Positions 17,901 through 25,585 of a stretch of 64,000 bases of DNA are shown here, piece by piece (the stretch's first letter is position 1; each line of letters starts with the position of its first letter). The notes beneath the pieces are model-generated. The model did no database searches. It had not been told where the DNA came from and saw only the letters and a list, made by a program, of their open reading frames with translations. Location: the NCBI RefSeq assembly GCF_001633165.1, contig NZ_CP015418.1:1468501-1532500 (forward strand), in the 5' to 3' direction. Source of the DNA: Rhodovulum sulfidophilum DSM 1374 (lineage in GTDB: Bacteria > Pseudomonadota > Alphaproteobacteria > Rhodobacterales > Rhodobacteraceae). The position numbers and the translations under genes were made by a program.

Positions 17901-18928
17901 CGGCGGCGGCCATAGACCCGGCCGATGGCGTCGGCCTCACGCGGGTCGCCGACCGCGGTGCCGGTACCATGCGCCTCGACGAAGGCCAGCGCCTCCGGGT
18001 CGTAGCCGCCCTCGGTCAGCGCCGCCTCGATCAGCGCCGCCTGCCGGTCGGCCGAGGGCAGCGCGATGCCGGGGGTGCGCCCGGCGGCATTGACGGAAGT
18101 CGCGACCAGGACCGAGCGCACCCGGCGCCCGGCCGCCCGCGCGCTGTCCAGCCGCTCGAGCACGAAAGCCACCGCGCCTTCGCTGCGGACATAGCCGTCG
18201 GCCCCCTTTGCAAAGGCCCGGCAGAGCCCCTGCGGCGACAGCATTCCCGCCTGCGAGAAGCCGACGAAGGGCATCGGTGACATCAGCAGGTTGACGGCCC
18301 CGACGATGGCCATGTCGATCTGGCCCGAGCCGATGGCGCGGCGGGCGTGATCCAGCGCGAACAGCCCCGAGGAACAGGCGGTGTCGACGATGTAGCTCGG
18401 CCCCTGCAGGTTCCACTGATGCGAAATACGGTTGGCCATGATCGAGCCGGTATTGCCCAGCATGTATTGCGGCCCGGCCATCTGCGGGTCCTGCAGCATG
18501 GTCGTCGAATGGTCGAGCGAGGCCGCGCCGATGAAGACACCCACGCGGTCGGGCTCGACGGCCGCAGGATCTATCCCGGCATGGTCGAAGGCCCGCGCCG
18601 TCACCTCGATCAGTAGCCGCTGCTGCGGGTCCATCTGTTCGGCCTCGCGGGGCGTGATGCCGAAGCAGCCCGCGTCGAAGTCGAAGGCGCCGGCGACGAT
18701 CCCGGCGCGGCGGGTATAGCTGTGCCCGGCCAGCCCCGGCTCGGGCGAGAGCCAGCGCGCCGCGCTCCAGCGATCCTCGGGCATGTCCGAAATCGTGCAG
18801 CGGCCTTCGCTCAGCACCTGCCAGACCGCGTCGAGCCCATCGGCGCCGGGCAGGATCGCCGAATAGCCGGTCACGCAGGTTTCGGAGACGGCTAGGATTT
18901 CAGATCCGGAAGTTTGTCGGCTGATCAT
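11936..18928 (-). CDS. rkpA: Type I polyketide/fatty acid synthase, RkpA-like (KS-AT-DH-psiMT-ER-KR-ACP)
   Basis: A 2330-residue single-module iterative synthase. The ketosynthase has DTACSS (Cys185), EAHGTGT and NFGHLEPASG. The acyltransferase has GHSMGE (Ser near 632). The dehydratase has the H-x3-G-x4-P motif (His near 931). Residues about 1270-1450 have the position and size of a methyltransferase, but the SAM-binding glycine loop is not recognisable. The enoylreductase has HGGAGGVGLAALQVA near 1745, the ketoreductase GGTRGFG near 1948, and the C-terminal carrier GFDSL (Ser near 2245). All three reductive domains are present, so a saturated acyl chain is expected. The order and the neighbouring RkpG/RkpH-like genes match the rhizobial rkp-1 capsule-lipid system. 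A polyketide metabolite pathway is the alternative. Confidence 0.85.
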   Translation of the reverse strand: MISRQTSGSEILAVSETCVTGYSAILPGADGLDAVWQVLSEGRCTISDMPEDRWSAARWLSPEPGLAGHSYTRRAGIVAGAFDFDAGCFGITPREAEQMDPQQRLLIEVTARAFDHAGIDPAAVEPDRVGVFIGAASLDHSTTMLQDPQMAGPQYMLGNTGSIMANRISHQWNLQGPSYIVDTACSSGLFALDHARRAIGSGQIDMAIVGAVNLLMSPMPFVGFSQAGMLSPQGLCRAFAKGADGYVRSEGAVAFVLERLDSARAAGRRVRSVLVATSVNAAGRTPGIALPSADRQAALIEAALTEGGYDPEALAFVEAHGTGTAVGDPREADAIGRVYGRRRALPLPIGSAKSNFGHLEPASGLVGLLKAQLALERQTIPATLHCDEPNPDIDFAGLNLDVARSARALPAADRPWLAAVNSFGFGGANAHAVIRQPRPDENVPVAAAGELPPALLLSAANETTLANLARSWLTLAETAPADLGARIATANWRRARHRHRLCLAAGRADALAQGLADWLEDPRQAAPGAAAETALRDAPVAFVYAGNGAMWAGAARTLIERDPTFRTAFNDIADAFAGEGIAGLAEALADPDLEARLGEAELAQPLTFAIQVALTEALAEAGLRPDAVLGHSMGEVAAAIAAGRIAREDGIRIIAQRSRAFEPLRGKGGMAAFAASRAQIEALIETERIAAEISAENAPDSVTVSGSDDALKALTRIARAHRIAGRILPIPYPYHSAAVETLRPALTRGLARIAPRDGSVPFYSGWDGSRYDAPLDGVYWWRNARLPVAFRAGVQAMAEDGIRVFVEISPRTVLRSYLRDTLAELDCETRVLESLDSARAEARDAGTIARAALAAGGATDRARILGPEQPVADGLPDYPFDRQTYRLDSPVATDIFHRRPQHPFLGTRLRPDSAEWQGEIALARTPWLGDHRVGGRVLLPATAMVEMFAHAGCEILKTEEIELRDVEFLRPLELPEKGIVEVRLVHEPTARRMRIEAGGPRGWTPVAVARLFSATAARPAPVTAPEAMGEAEPLYAGLRAAGLDYGPDFARVTVLDRDGTAVRTTLAPRDGTEGFRFDPAVADAGLHGAVLLFGGRDGDDRLRVPARIAKVRLCGRGRIVCARLTAAGGWDESLAFDTVLADATGTALLSFEGMRLRPLPAGTATAHDFWDERLVPLTGDGAATALRAAKALCGTTETASDADVLRAALGSRLAWDLLAEGAAPSDPRQEAARRWMVAAGHDRSRDVRAPDLPSDCPWPTADALLTMLPEVAPGASAELKSALAAAAGEDRPADPLPQAARTLETLLDSATPLGRIALAGLPDLGLVAAALRAAGHVTVLAEDKDALDRLRARLDTGLPLRFLALTEAGTADAVDLVLGCCLSQGFAQRESAGRLAALVAPGGALIAAEEAPDLFALMTRRHRDADALDRLEHALHAAGLDTVGAPTSGSEALRLIRATRPARRAAPRPELRITGSGPLAEALRALPQGSEAAVALHCAVPEEGDPLAAARIFRALPDTDGTLWIAVAETGRWEELTGWRRVVANETGRDIRLICAAPGVEAERIAALAATSPETEIRLTATGAATPRVVPVRPLSAETGPRRLVADRRGVALDGLVWQTPPARALQPSEIEIEAVASGLNFRDVMWAQGLLPPEALEAGFSGPCLGMECAGTVLRAGVQAGLKPGDRVIAMAPHAMASRVITRAEAAMPLPDTVDPEAAAGLPVVFVTADYALTEVARLAPGETVLVHGGAGGVGLAALQVARRLGARVFATAGSPAKRRLVAAMGAEAVFDSRSLGFEDEVMAATGGRGVDVVLNSLAGEAMERSLACLAPFGRFVELGKRDLYENNTIALHAMRNNIGFHAVDADQLLLHRPDAARRTLARLRDAFAEGVYQPLPVTAYPAEDVAEAIRSMQRAAHVGKIVLRAPQEHDAPRPAAAPIRGGWLVVGGTRGFGLETARWLATQGAEHLWLMSKSGAVAPGTLDGLGTAAEALACDVADANALDAALTRIRSAEVPLRGVVHAAAIFDDAPLADLDEARLSAVLTPKLVGGQVLDRLTRTDALDHFWVFSSIAARFGNPAQAPYVAANRGLEGLARARREAGLPGLAIAWGPIADAGYLARETGLREALARRLPPMTTAAALERLGRALAAGACGPTLTVAPMDWSRMAGTLPVLDTPLFDLIDIRASASGPGLFDLDELLRSKGPKEARKVLTRLLVEEAAQLMRAAPGDIDPRQPLELMGFDSLMAINLRMAVEERLGANVPVMSIDDGLTLAGLVNRIIEAGGAPGAEAGDAMVEEMARRHLADGTLGEDRLEQIRTLSQGRTGGR

Positions 18929-19599
18929 TCGGCTCTGGTCCGCTAAAAGGAGGTATTGGGATGGGCCGAGTCTTTTGGGGATAGCATATGACTATTCCAA
19001 CGGAGCAATTGGCGCACAGATGCGCATTCTCTTCAAGATTGTATTTTTGCGGGAGTGGCAATCTGGCGGGTATCTGCCGACGCCCTGTTATCGGTCGGCG
19101 GGAACGGATCAATTATTCAGAAAAAGGAAATGTGGGAATGTAGATGCCTGCTATGCTGTGCGAACCTCTTGCAGACTGGGGATATGTAATCTCAGCTGTT
19201 CCCTTCCAGCCGCGATGCGGCAGATCTGAATTGCACCGTCCTGGCTCTTTTGTACGGGTTGGGCAGATGAATTCGAATCGCCTCAGGCCCTTCAGCGTCG
19301 TCAGGCGTCGCGACAGGCGAGCATGGCAGCGCCGAGGGGCATTGCGGGGCTGCCTTCGTGGCGTGATGGGGCCTCCCGACCTCAGCGTCCTCGACCGAGA
19401 GGTTCAGCCCCTCGATCTGACTGGCGCTTGGGAAAAGTCTTGGGTTTTCGCCGCAAAGGCAATTGGTTGTATGTGGGGCTGGTGCTTGACGCGGGTCTCT
19501 TCGCGGCCACTGCCGGGAAACTGCGCCATTGCGCGGCGATCCTGCGGGCGATTGGTGAGTTGCACGCCCTTCGCCATTGTCATCCGGACAAATGGCATT
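18929..19599. other. Intergenic region upstream of the PKS gene; AT-richer, no convincing gene
   Basis: About 670 bases. The first 220 are clearly AT-richer than the flanks and should hold the PKS promoter (minus strand); a small inverted repeat, GCGCA and TGCGC four bases apart, lies at 19012-19025. An AAAGGAGG site at about 18942 on the plus strand precedes an ATG that opens only a 7-codon frame. From 19320 the sequence reads as degraded coding DNA; a stretch containing WLYVGLVLD near 19465 faintly recalls an IS3 transposase core. None of this supports a gene call. Confidence 0.4.
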
Positions 19600-19905
19600 C
19601 CAATTTCTTGATCGATGAGAGCAATATGGCAGCGCCGCGATGGGATTTCCGAGGCATTGCGCGGTCGCCAGATTTTCGGCCTTCCGGTGACGCCCGACGA
19701 AAGCGTCTTTCGAGCTTTGGCAATTGCGACGAACAGGTGGGATTGCCCTTCTCCCGAACGAATTTCCGTGATGTCGATGTGAAAACAGCCGATCGGGCAG
19801 GTCTTTAATTTCCGCTTCGGCCTTTCGTCCTCGACTGCGGGCCGGCGGCCGATGCCATGGCGCTGCGTCAGAGCGAGGCCAGCCCATAGGAGGCGGTCGC
19901 ATCCG
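19600..19905 (-). pseudogene. IS481-family transposase remnant
   Basis: Read on the minus strand from about 19905, one frame gives LTQRHGIGRR, then KRKLKTCPIGCFHIDITEIR and SHLFVAIA. This is the region around the first catalytic Asp of IS481-type transposases (usual form: QRHGISRLP, then KRYPIGYFHIDIAEV and LFVAIDRTSK). The homology then shifts frame and continues as DAFVGRHRKAENLATAQ and IAALPY, matching the following family segment. There is no start, no intact C-terminus and at least one frameshift. It is a dead fragment of about 300 bases. Confidence 0.65.
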
Positions 19906-20125
19906 GTGCGGCATCGGGGTGGGCCCGGCCCGAGACCGTCGGTCGGGTGGCTTGCGGTTCAGAGCCGGGGTCGCCCCGAACCGGGCGCCTATGTGGCCCG
20001 CAGCGTAGGTCCCGGGTCGGCTCGACCATGGCCTTCCGGGCGCGTTGTCTCCATCGGAGAAGCGGATCCTCCTGAAGGGCCATTGGACATGCCGGAGCGC
20101 GGAGATGACGGGCGTTCTGCGCCGG

Positions 20126-21052
20126 TTATATGGGAAAGGACCCGTCCTGTGGGGACAGGAGCTGCTTCGTTCTGCCCATGAGCCAGCGTAGCGCCGGATC
20201 GGAGCGGCGGCGCTTGGCATAGATCGCGGCGAAGGGGATGGTGGGCAGATCGACCGGCGTCGCGGTCACCTCGAGGCCGGGCGCAACCTCCGACAGACAT
20301 CGGCGCGCGACAGTGAGGATCAGGTCGGTGCCGCGAATGACCTGCGGTGCCACGCTCCAATGCGGAAGAACCAGCGCGATACGCCGGGCCTTGCGATGCG
20401 AACGCAGGTGAAGATCGATCTCGGTCGCCGCCTCGCCATGGACCGCCACAAGGACATGGGGCGCGGACAAGTACCGGCTTTCCGTCAGGCCGCGATAGGG
20501 CTGAGGCTGGGCGGAAGGATCGAGCAGGCAGGCATACTCATCCTCGAACAGGATATCGGCGGCGCAGCGCGATGACAGCTCGGGGAAGACCCCGAAGGCC
20601 ATGTCGATCTGGCCATCCGCCACCGCACCGATCATGCTCTCGCGGCTTTGCTGGGTGACGACCAGATCGATGCCCGGCGCGTCCCGGCGCAGGGATGCCA
20701 TCAGGACGGGAAGCACCAGCGCCGCCCCGAAATCGGACATTGCCAGGCGAAAGACATGACGCCCGGTCGGGTCGAACCCCTCCGGCGCAAGCACGGTCCG
20801 GATCTGCGCCAGCGCTTCTGCCAGCGGCTCCGACAGCTCGAGAGCGCGAAGCGTGGGCTCCATCTCGCGCCTGCGCCGATGGAACAGGGGATCATCAAGC
20901 AGGATCCGCAGCCGGGCGAGCGCATGGCTGACGGCGGGCTGGCTCATGTTCAGGCGTTCTGCCGCGCGCGACAGGTGGCGCTCGGCCAGGAGCGCGTCGA
21001 GCACGACAAGAAGGTTCAGATCCACGTTGCGCAAATTATGCATGGACTGCAT
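20126..21052 (-). CDS. LysR-family transcriptional regulator
   Basis: A 308-residue LysR-type protein. The N-terminal winged helix-turn-helix is clear (VDLNLLVVLDALLAERHLSRAA followed by MSQPAVSHALARLR), and residues 95-300 form the usual two-lobed effector domain. The HTH type is close to the NodD/NahR branch. The start is taken at ATG 21052; ATG 21043 is nearly as good and neither has a strong ribosome site. It is divergent from a small membrane-transport gene across 75 bases, the classic LysR arrangement, so that gene is its likely target. The effector is unknown. Confidence 0.9.
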   Translation of the reverse strand: MQSMHNLRNVDLNLLVVLDALLAERHLSRAAERLNMSQPAVSHALARLRILLDDPLFHRRRREMEPTLRALELSEPLAEALAQIRTVLAPEGFDPTGRHVFRLAMSDFGAALVLPVLMASLRRDAPGIDLVVTQQSRESMIGAVADGQIDMAFGVFPELSSRCAADILFEDEYACLLDPSAQPQPYRGLTESRYLSAPHVLVAVHGEAATEIDLHLRSHRKARRIALVLPHWSVAPQVIRGTDLILTVARRCLSEVAPGLEVTATPVDLPTIPFAAIYAKRRRSDPALRWLMGRTKQLLSPQDGSFPI

Positions 21053-21127
21053 ATCACAGCATTCAGGTCGAATTTCAAATTCTTCCCATGATGCGGCAGA
21101 TGAAGGAAAAATCGGAAAGGTCCCCCC

Positions 21128-21586
21128 ATGCCGCTCGTCCTTCTCATCGTCTTTGCCGTGTTCGCCGGTGCCGCCGTTCCCTTTCAGGGCGGCGCCAATG
21201 CTGCCCTCGGGCGCGCGCTCGGCCATCCGCTCTGGGCGACACTGGCCTCGCTTGCGGTCAGCGTTCTTTGTATCGCCCCGATCCTGATGGCCTTGCGCGT
21301 GCCGCTGCCGAGCCTTGGCGGGCTGGCCGGGCAGCCGAAATGGATCTGGATCGGCGGCATTGCCGGGGCGGTCTACGTGACCTCCGCGATCCTCTTGATG
21401 CCGAAGCTGGGGGCCGCGAGTTTCATGATCGCGGTGATCGCCGGTCAGGTCGTCGCGGCTTTGCTGATCGACTGGATCGGCGGTGTCGGACTGGCCTCGC
21501 GGCCCATCGACGCCTCGCGCCTCGTCGGAACGGTGCTGGTGCTGATCGGCGCGGTTGTCGTGCAATGGCCCGCCTTGTCGCGATGA
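21128..21586 (+). CDS. YdcZ-family (DMT-type) membrane protein
   Basis: A 152-residue protein with five predicted membrane helices filling nearly the whole length. The opening VPFQGGANAALG and the later FMIAVIAGQVVAALLIDW are typical of the YdcZ half-size drug/metabolite transporter family. GGAAAGG-like AAAGG lies about eight bases before the ATG. The substrate is unknown; members often pair as dimers or with a second half-size gene, but only one copy is present here. The divergent LysR gene is the probable regulator. Confidence 0.8.
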   Translation: MPLVLLIVFAVFAGAAVPFQGGANAALGRALGHPLWATLASLAVSVLCIAPILMALRVPLPSLGGLAGQPKWIWIGGIAGAVYVTSAILLMPKLGAASFMIAVIAGQVVAALLIDWIGGVGLASRPIDASRLVGTVLVLIGAVVVQWPALSR

Positions 21587-21810
21587 GCGCGGCGGCCGGG
21601 CCGCTATCGGCCAATCGTCTGTTTGCACGCGCGCCGGGGTCCGGATACAGGACAGCGGAAGCGGTATCCTGAAAGGGGAACCACGTGAAGTCTGCCGACC
21701 GAACCATCTGAATAAGGTCCCGAGGTCTCGGGACTTCAGCGCAGCGCCTGTCGCGACTGCGCAGGTTCCGTGCATCTGCGCAAGCTTCACATCCCTTCAG
21801 AGAACTGAAC

Positions 21811-22446
21811 ATGCAAAACTTCTTCGAAAGCCCCTTTCGCGGGGTGACGCTCGACAAACAGGTCGGCAACCCGAACATCCTGGTCGGCCGCTACAGCTAC
21901 TATTCGGGCTACTATCATGGCCACAGCTTCGATGACTGTGCCCGCTACCTTCTGCCCGACGAGGGTGTCGATCGCCTCGTGATCGGCAGCTTCTGTTCCA
22001 TCGGATCGGGCGCGGCCTTCGTCATGGCGGGCAATCAGGGCCACAGGAACGACTGGATCAGCACCTTTCCCTTCTACTGGATGTCGGAGGTTCCGGCATT
22101 CGAAGGGGCCGAGAACGGGTACAGGCCTGCGGGCGATACGGTCATCGGCAATGACGTCTGGATCGGGGCCGAGGCGATCATCATGCCCGGGGTGACGATC
22201 GGCGACGGGGCGGTGATCGGCACCCGCGCCGTGGTGACGCGCGATGTCGAGCCCTATGCCATCGTCGGTGGCAACCCGGCCCGGATCATCCGCAAGAGGT
22301 TCGAGGACGACCGCATCGCGCTGTTGCTCGACCTGCGGTGGTGGGAGTGGTCCGACGACCAGCTGCGGGTCGCGATGCCGATATTGACAAGCGGCAATGT
22401 CGAAAGGCTCCACAAGCACTGGGAAACGCATATCCGGTCCCGCTGA
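21811..22446 (+). CDS. catB: CatB-type chloramphenicol/xenobiotic acetyltransferase
   Basis: A 211-residue hexapeptide-repeat acetyltransferase. It follows the CatB pattern closely from end to end: SPFRG near the start, [29 protein letters not shown], the MAGNQGHR segment with the catalytic His at 78, [11 protein letters not shown], and [12 protein letters not shown] with a C-terminal helix. Family members transfer acetyl from acetyl-CoA to chloramphenicol or related acceptors, as trimers in the cytoplasm. The similarity to CatB is high enough to use the name, but I cannot tell from sequence alone whether it confers resistance. It is transcribed alone, with a hairpin terminator seven bases after the stop. 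Confidence 0.85.
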   Translation: MQNFFESPFRGVTLDKQVGNPNILVGRYSYYSGYYHGHSFDDCARYLLPDEGVDRLVIGSFCSIGSGAAFVMAGNQGHRNDWISTFPFYWMSEVPAFEGAENGYRPAGDTVIGNDVWIGAEAIIMPGVTIGDGAVIGTRAVVTRDVEPYAIVGGNPARIIRKRFEDDRIALLLDLRWWEWSDDQLRVAMPILTSGNVERLHKHWETHIRSR

Positions 22447-22452
22447 ACTGAA

Positions 22453-22481
22453 AGCACGCGCCATATTACGTGGCGCGTGCT
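22453..22481 (+). terminator. Hairpin terminator after catB
   Basis: A perfect 11-base inverted repeat (arms AGCACGCGCCA and TGGCGCGTGCT) with a 7-base loop, seven bases beyond the catB stop. No T-run follows, so it may slow or end transcription without being a textbook rho-independent site. Confidence 0.65.
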
Positions 22482-22899
22482 GTCCGGACCGCTGTCTGTC
22501 CGGAACCGTCGGATGCTGTGCCGGGCGCTGACCTCTGTTTCCGGGAGCAAGGATGGTTTCCTGCGGAGGCTGTTGGAAAACGCGGCTGTCTGTCCGCAGG
22601 GCGCCATCTCAAGGGAAACGATCCCGCTTCGCCCTTGATCCTCAGCAGATGGCGTGGCCAGACAGTGTCCTAGCCGCGCGGGGCCGTCGATGCCGCCGGC
22701 GGTCGCCGCCCTTCTGAGGGTAGGCGCGGATTGCGAGACCTGATCCCCTGGGCGACGAGGACGATGACCGGGTCGGTCGAGAACAAGGGAGGCGCGCCAT
22801 CGCCGGGGCTCCGGCAACATGTCCCTGTGGTCCATGATGGCGGGGCGCCTCGCTGCCTTGCTCCGGTTCAGGCGTCAGACGGCGGGCCCTCAAAACGGC
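22482..22899. other. Non-coding stretch, nothing recognised
   Basis: About 420 bases between the catB terminator and the stop of the iron-binding-protein gene on the other strand. Short open frames exist on both strands but none shows a ribosome site, conserved motif or recognisable composition. No repeat or IS end is convincing. Confidence 0.4.
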
Positions 22900-23871
22900 C
22901 TAGCGGCGCCGATACCCCTCCCGCAACTCGTCGATGATGATCGAGAGCGAGGTCGGACCGGCGGCGGTGACATACCAGGCTTCCGGATCGGCGAAGATCA
23001 CCCGGTCATTTGCCCAGGCGGCGGTGCTTTCGAGCAGCGGGTTGGCGATCTGGTCGCGGGTCAGCACCGGCCGGTGTTCCATCACGGCCGTGCGGTCGAT
23101 GATGAACAGGATGTCGGGATCGGCCGCCTCGATGAATTCGCTCGTGACGGGCCGGCCGTGCAGTTCGGTTTCCGAAGCCTCCCCGGCCGGGGTCACGCCG
23201 AGATCGGAGAAGACGAAGCCGTAGCGCGAGCGCTGGCCGAAGGACCTGAAGGCCCCGTTATTGTAGAGCAGGATCAGCGCTTTCTCGGGGCGGTCGGCGA
23301 TCTCGTCGCGCAGTCGGGCGACCTGGCGGTCCAGCGCGGCGACGCCTTCTCGGGCGGCTTCTTCCTTGCCGAAGATCTTGCCCAGCGTCAGGAAATGGTC
23401 CTTCACCGCATCGAGATGCCCGGTGGCGCTGTTGCGGTAATCCACGTCGAAATAGAGCACGGGGGCGAAGCTCGAGATCTCCCGGTAATGTTCGGCCTGC
23501 AGCGGCGACATCAGCACCAGATCGGGCTGCAGCGCGTAGATCTGTTCGATGTTGGGCTTCACGATGAAACCGAGATCGCGGATTTGCGGGTCGTCGGCAT
23601 AGGCGGACAGGAAATGCGGCACGAAATCCTTCGGGATCCCCGCGACCGGCACGCCAAGACTGTCGAGGAAATCGAGATCGTTCATGCCCAGCGCCGCCAC
23701 GCGCTCGGGCCGGTGTTCGAGCACGGTCTCGCCCAGATCATGCGCAAGCGTCATCGGTGCGAAGGGGGTGGAGGCGGCCGTGTCGGCCTCTGCCGGGGCG
23801 GCGGCTCCGAAGATCAGCGCGGCAAGGGCCGAGGGCAGGCCGAGCCTGGTGGCAAGCGACGGGACGGGCAT
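22900..23871 (-). CDS. Periplasmic siderophore/iron-complex binding protein (FecB/FatB-like)
   Basis: A 323-residue class III substrate-binding protein of the TroA/BtuF fold, similar in layout to CeuE/YclQ/FatB. A signal peptide ends near residue 30 (ALIFGAAAPAEA). The domain starts with the usual VLEHRPERVAALGMNDLDFLDSL, has LVLMSPLQAEHY, and ends with DRVIFADPEAWYVTAAGPTS. The ATG at 23871 is preferred because AGGAG sits six bases upstream. An ATG at 23877 abuts that site and overlaps the ATPase stop as ATGA. It is the last gene of a five- or six-gene minus-strand operon and should capture a ferric siderophore delivered by the TonB receptor encoded at 31373. Confidence 0.88.
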   Translation of the reverse strand: MPVPSLATRLGLPSALAALIFGAAAPAEADTAASTPFAPMTLAHDLGETVLEHRPERVAALGMNDLDFLDSLGVPVAGIPKDFVPHFLSAYADDPQIRDLGFIVKPNIEQIYALQPDLVLMSPLQAEHYREISSFAPVLYFDVDYRNSATGHLDAVKDHFLTLGKIFGKEEAAREGVAALDRQVARLRDEIADRPEKALILLYNNGAFRSFGQRSRYGFVFSDLGVTPAGEASETELHGRPVTSEFIEAADPDILFIIDRTAVMEHRPVLTRDQIANPLLESTAAWANDRVIFADPEAWYVTAAGPTSLSIIIDELREGYRRR

Positions 23872-23873
23872 GA

Positions 23874-24647
23874 TCATCTCCTGTGACGGGGGGTGAAGTA
23901 GTTGCACAGCACGCTGTCGCCGTTGCGCAGCACCTGAAAGTCGAGGTCGTAAAGCGCGCGCAGGCGGTCCTCGGTCACGATCTCGGCGACCGGGCCGCTG
24001 CAGGCCAGCCTGCCATCCTTCAGCGCCAGGATATGGTCCGAATAGTTGGCGGCGAAATTGATGTCGTGAATGACCAGCACGACGGTGCGGCCCAGGTCGT
24101 CGCAAAGCTGGCGCAGGGCGCGCATGATCTCGACCGCGTGATGCATGTCGAGATTGTTCAGGGGCTCGTCGAGCAGCAGGCATTCGGTTTCCTGCGCGAC
24201 GGTCATTGCGAGATAGGCCAGTTGCCGCTGTCCGCCGCTGAGCTCGTCGATATTCCTGTGCCGCAGCTCGTCCAGCGACAGGAAGGCCAGGGCCCGGTCG
24301 ATGGCCGCGCGATCCTCCCGGCTCAGCCTGCCGCGGCTGTAGGGAAACCGTCCGAAGGCCACCAGATCCTCGACGCTGAGCCTGAGGTCGAGACCGGGCG
24401 CCTGGCGCAGTGTCGCGACCTGACGGGCGTATCTGTCGGGGGCGATGTCGCCGACCGGCGTTCCGGCAAGCCTGACCTGTCCGCCGCTGGGGCGCAGAAG
24501 CCGGGCCATCAGCATCAGCAGCGTGCTCTTGCCGGCGGCGTTGGGCCCGATCAGCGAGGTCAGCCGACCGCGCGGGATCCCGGCGGTGACGCCGCTCAGG
24601 ACGGGCTTGTCGCCATAGGTCTTCGATAGCTCGGTGACGGTGATCAT
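23874..24647 (-). CDS. Iron-siderophore ABC transporter ATPase (FepC/YclP-like)
   Basis: A 257-residue ABC ATPase with Walker A GPNAAGKST near residue 34, signature LSGGQ near 139, Walker B CLLLDEPLNNLD and switch His in VIHDINFAA. The early TYGDKPVLSGV and D-loop text place it with FepC/FhuC-type importers. Its start overlaps the permease stop by four bases, so stoichiometric coupling with the permease is likely. It powers the two FecCD permeases encoded upstream. Confidence 0.92.
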   Translation of the reverse strand: MITVTELSKTYGDKPVLSGVTAGIPRGRLTSLIGPNAAGKSTLLMLMARLLRPSGGQVRLAGTPVGDIAPDRYARQVATLRQAPGLDLRLSVEDLVAFGRFPYSRGRLSREDRAAIDRALAFLSLDELRHRNIDELSGGQRQLAYLAMTVAQETECLLLDEPLNNLDMHHAVEIMRALRQLCDDLGRTVVLVIHDINFAANYSDHILALKDGRLACSGPVAEIVTEDRLRALYDLDFQVLRNGDSVLCNYFTPRHRR

Positions 24648-25585
24648 GCGGGTCTCCCGGCGCGGCGCAGGATGAGGAACAGGAAATATCCACCGCAGAT
24701 CAGGTTGATCAGGATGCCGACCGTGGTGCCGAAGCGGAACAGATGCTGCACCATCAGCTCGGCGATCAGCAGCATGGCGACCGCGACGAGGCTGCCCGCG
24801 GGCAGGGTCCGGCGGTGGCGAAAGCCGCCTGTCAGCGCATAGGCGATATTGGCGATGAAGATGCCCATGAAGGCGGACGGGCCGATCAGGCTTGTGGTCG
24901 CGGCGGCGAACACGGCGATCAGCGTCAGGCAGAGCCGCACCTCGCGCGGGTGATCGAGGCCGAGCGACAGCGCCTGATCCCGCCCCAGCGCCATGACATC
25001 CCAGATCGCGGCGCGGCGCAGGGCGATGGCCCCGGCCGCGAGGACCGCGACGGCCGAGATGGCAAGCCGGTTCGGCGAAATCCCGTCGAGGGAGATCAAC
25101 GCGAAGCTTTGCAGCACCGCGAATTCGCCGGGGCTTATTTGCAACTGGACGAACTGGGTGATGCTGGTCAGCGTGAGCGTGAGCACCAGGCCGATCAGAA
25201 GCATCCGGTGCATGCTGTTGCGCTCGTCCCGGAACAGCAGGCCATGCAGCGCCAGAGACCAGCCCAGCATCAGCGCCAGCGACAGGGCCATATTGCCGAG
25301 ATCGCCCAGCAGCCGCAGGCTGGCCGTGCCCAGCGCCAGGACCAGAAGTGCCTGAAGCAGCAGATAGGCCGCCTCGTAGCCCATGATGGCGGGCGTCAGG
25401 ATGCGGTTGCGGGCGACGGTCTGGAACAGGATCGAGGCCATCGCGATGCCGGTGCCGCCGACCGCCATCGCGCCCAGCCGGATCAGGCGTCGGCTGAGCA
25501 AGAAGCCCGGCGCAAAGCCCGTGCCCCAGCCGAGATAGAGCAGCGCCAGGGCGGCCAGCGCCGCGAGGACAAGGCCGTGCCTCAT
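24644..25585 (-). CDS. FecCD-family iron-siderophore permease, second subunit
   Basis: A 313-residue inner-membrane protein with about nine to ten helices. FecCD landmarks are present: GGTGIAMASILFQTVARNRILTP near residue 43, ALGRDQALSLGL for the ATPase-coupling region, and the later SLIGPSAFMGIFIANIAY. It overlaps neighbours on both sides by four bases. With the product of 25582-26556 it forms a heterodimeric channel, the arrangement of YclNO, FatCD and FepDG. Confidence 0.9.
   Translation of the reverse strand: MRHGLVLAALAALALLYLGWGTGFAPGFLLSRRLIRLGAMAVGGTGIAMASILFQTVARNRILTPAIMGYEAAYLLLQALLVLALGTASLRLLGDLGNMALSLALMLGWSLALHGLLFRDERNSMHRMLLIGLVLTLTLTSITQFVQLQISPGEFAVLQSFALISLDGISPNRLAISAVAVLAAGAIALRRAAIWDVMALGRDQALSLGLDHPREVRLCLTLIAVFAAATTSLIGPSAFMGIFIANIAYALTGGFRHRRTLPAGSLVAVAMLLIAELMVQHLFRFGTTVGILINLICGGYFLFLILRRAGRPA

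Noticed and set aside
11915..18280. A plus-strand frame of about 2120 codons opposite the PKS gene
   Set aside because: It is the antisense shadow of a verified PKS with seven recognisable domains; the frame itself shows no motif.
10624..18928. Biotin or sphingolipid synthesis as the purpose of the PLP enzyme
   Set aside because: No bio genes are near, and the one-base spacing to an RkpA-like PKS fits the rkp system better. A sphingoid-like product is kept only as part of a finding.
18961..18984. A 7-codon frame after a good AAAGGAGG site, possible leader peptide
   Set aside because: It is divergent from the PKS and precedes no gene, so no attenuation role makes sense; a strong site in AT-rich DNA can occur by chance.
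19323..19808. A plus-strand frame of 161 codons with faint IS3 resemblance
   Set aside because: Only one short segment (WLYVGLVLD) resembles a transposase and the region is overlapped by the better-supported IS481 remnant on the other strand.
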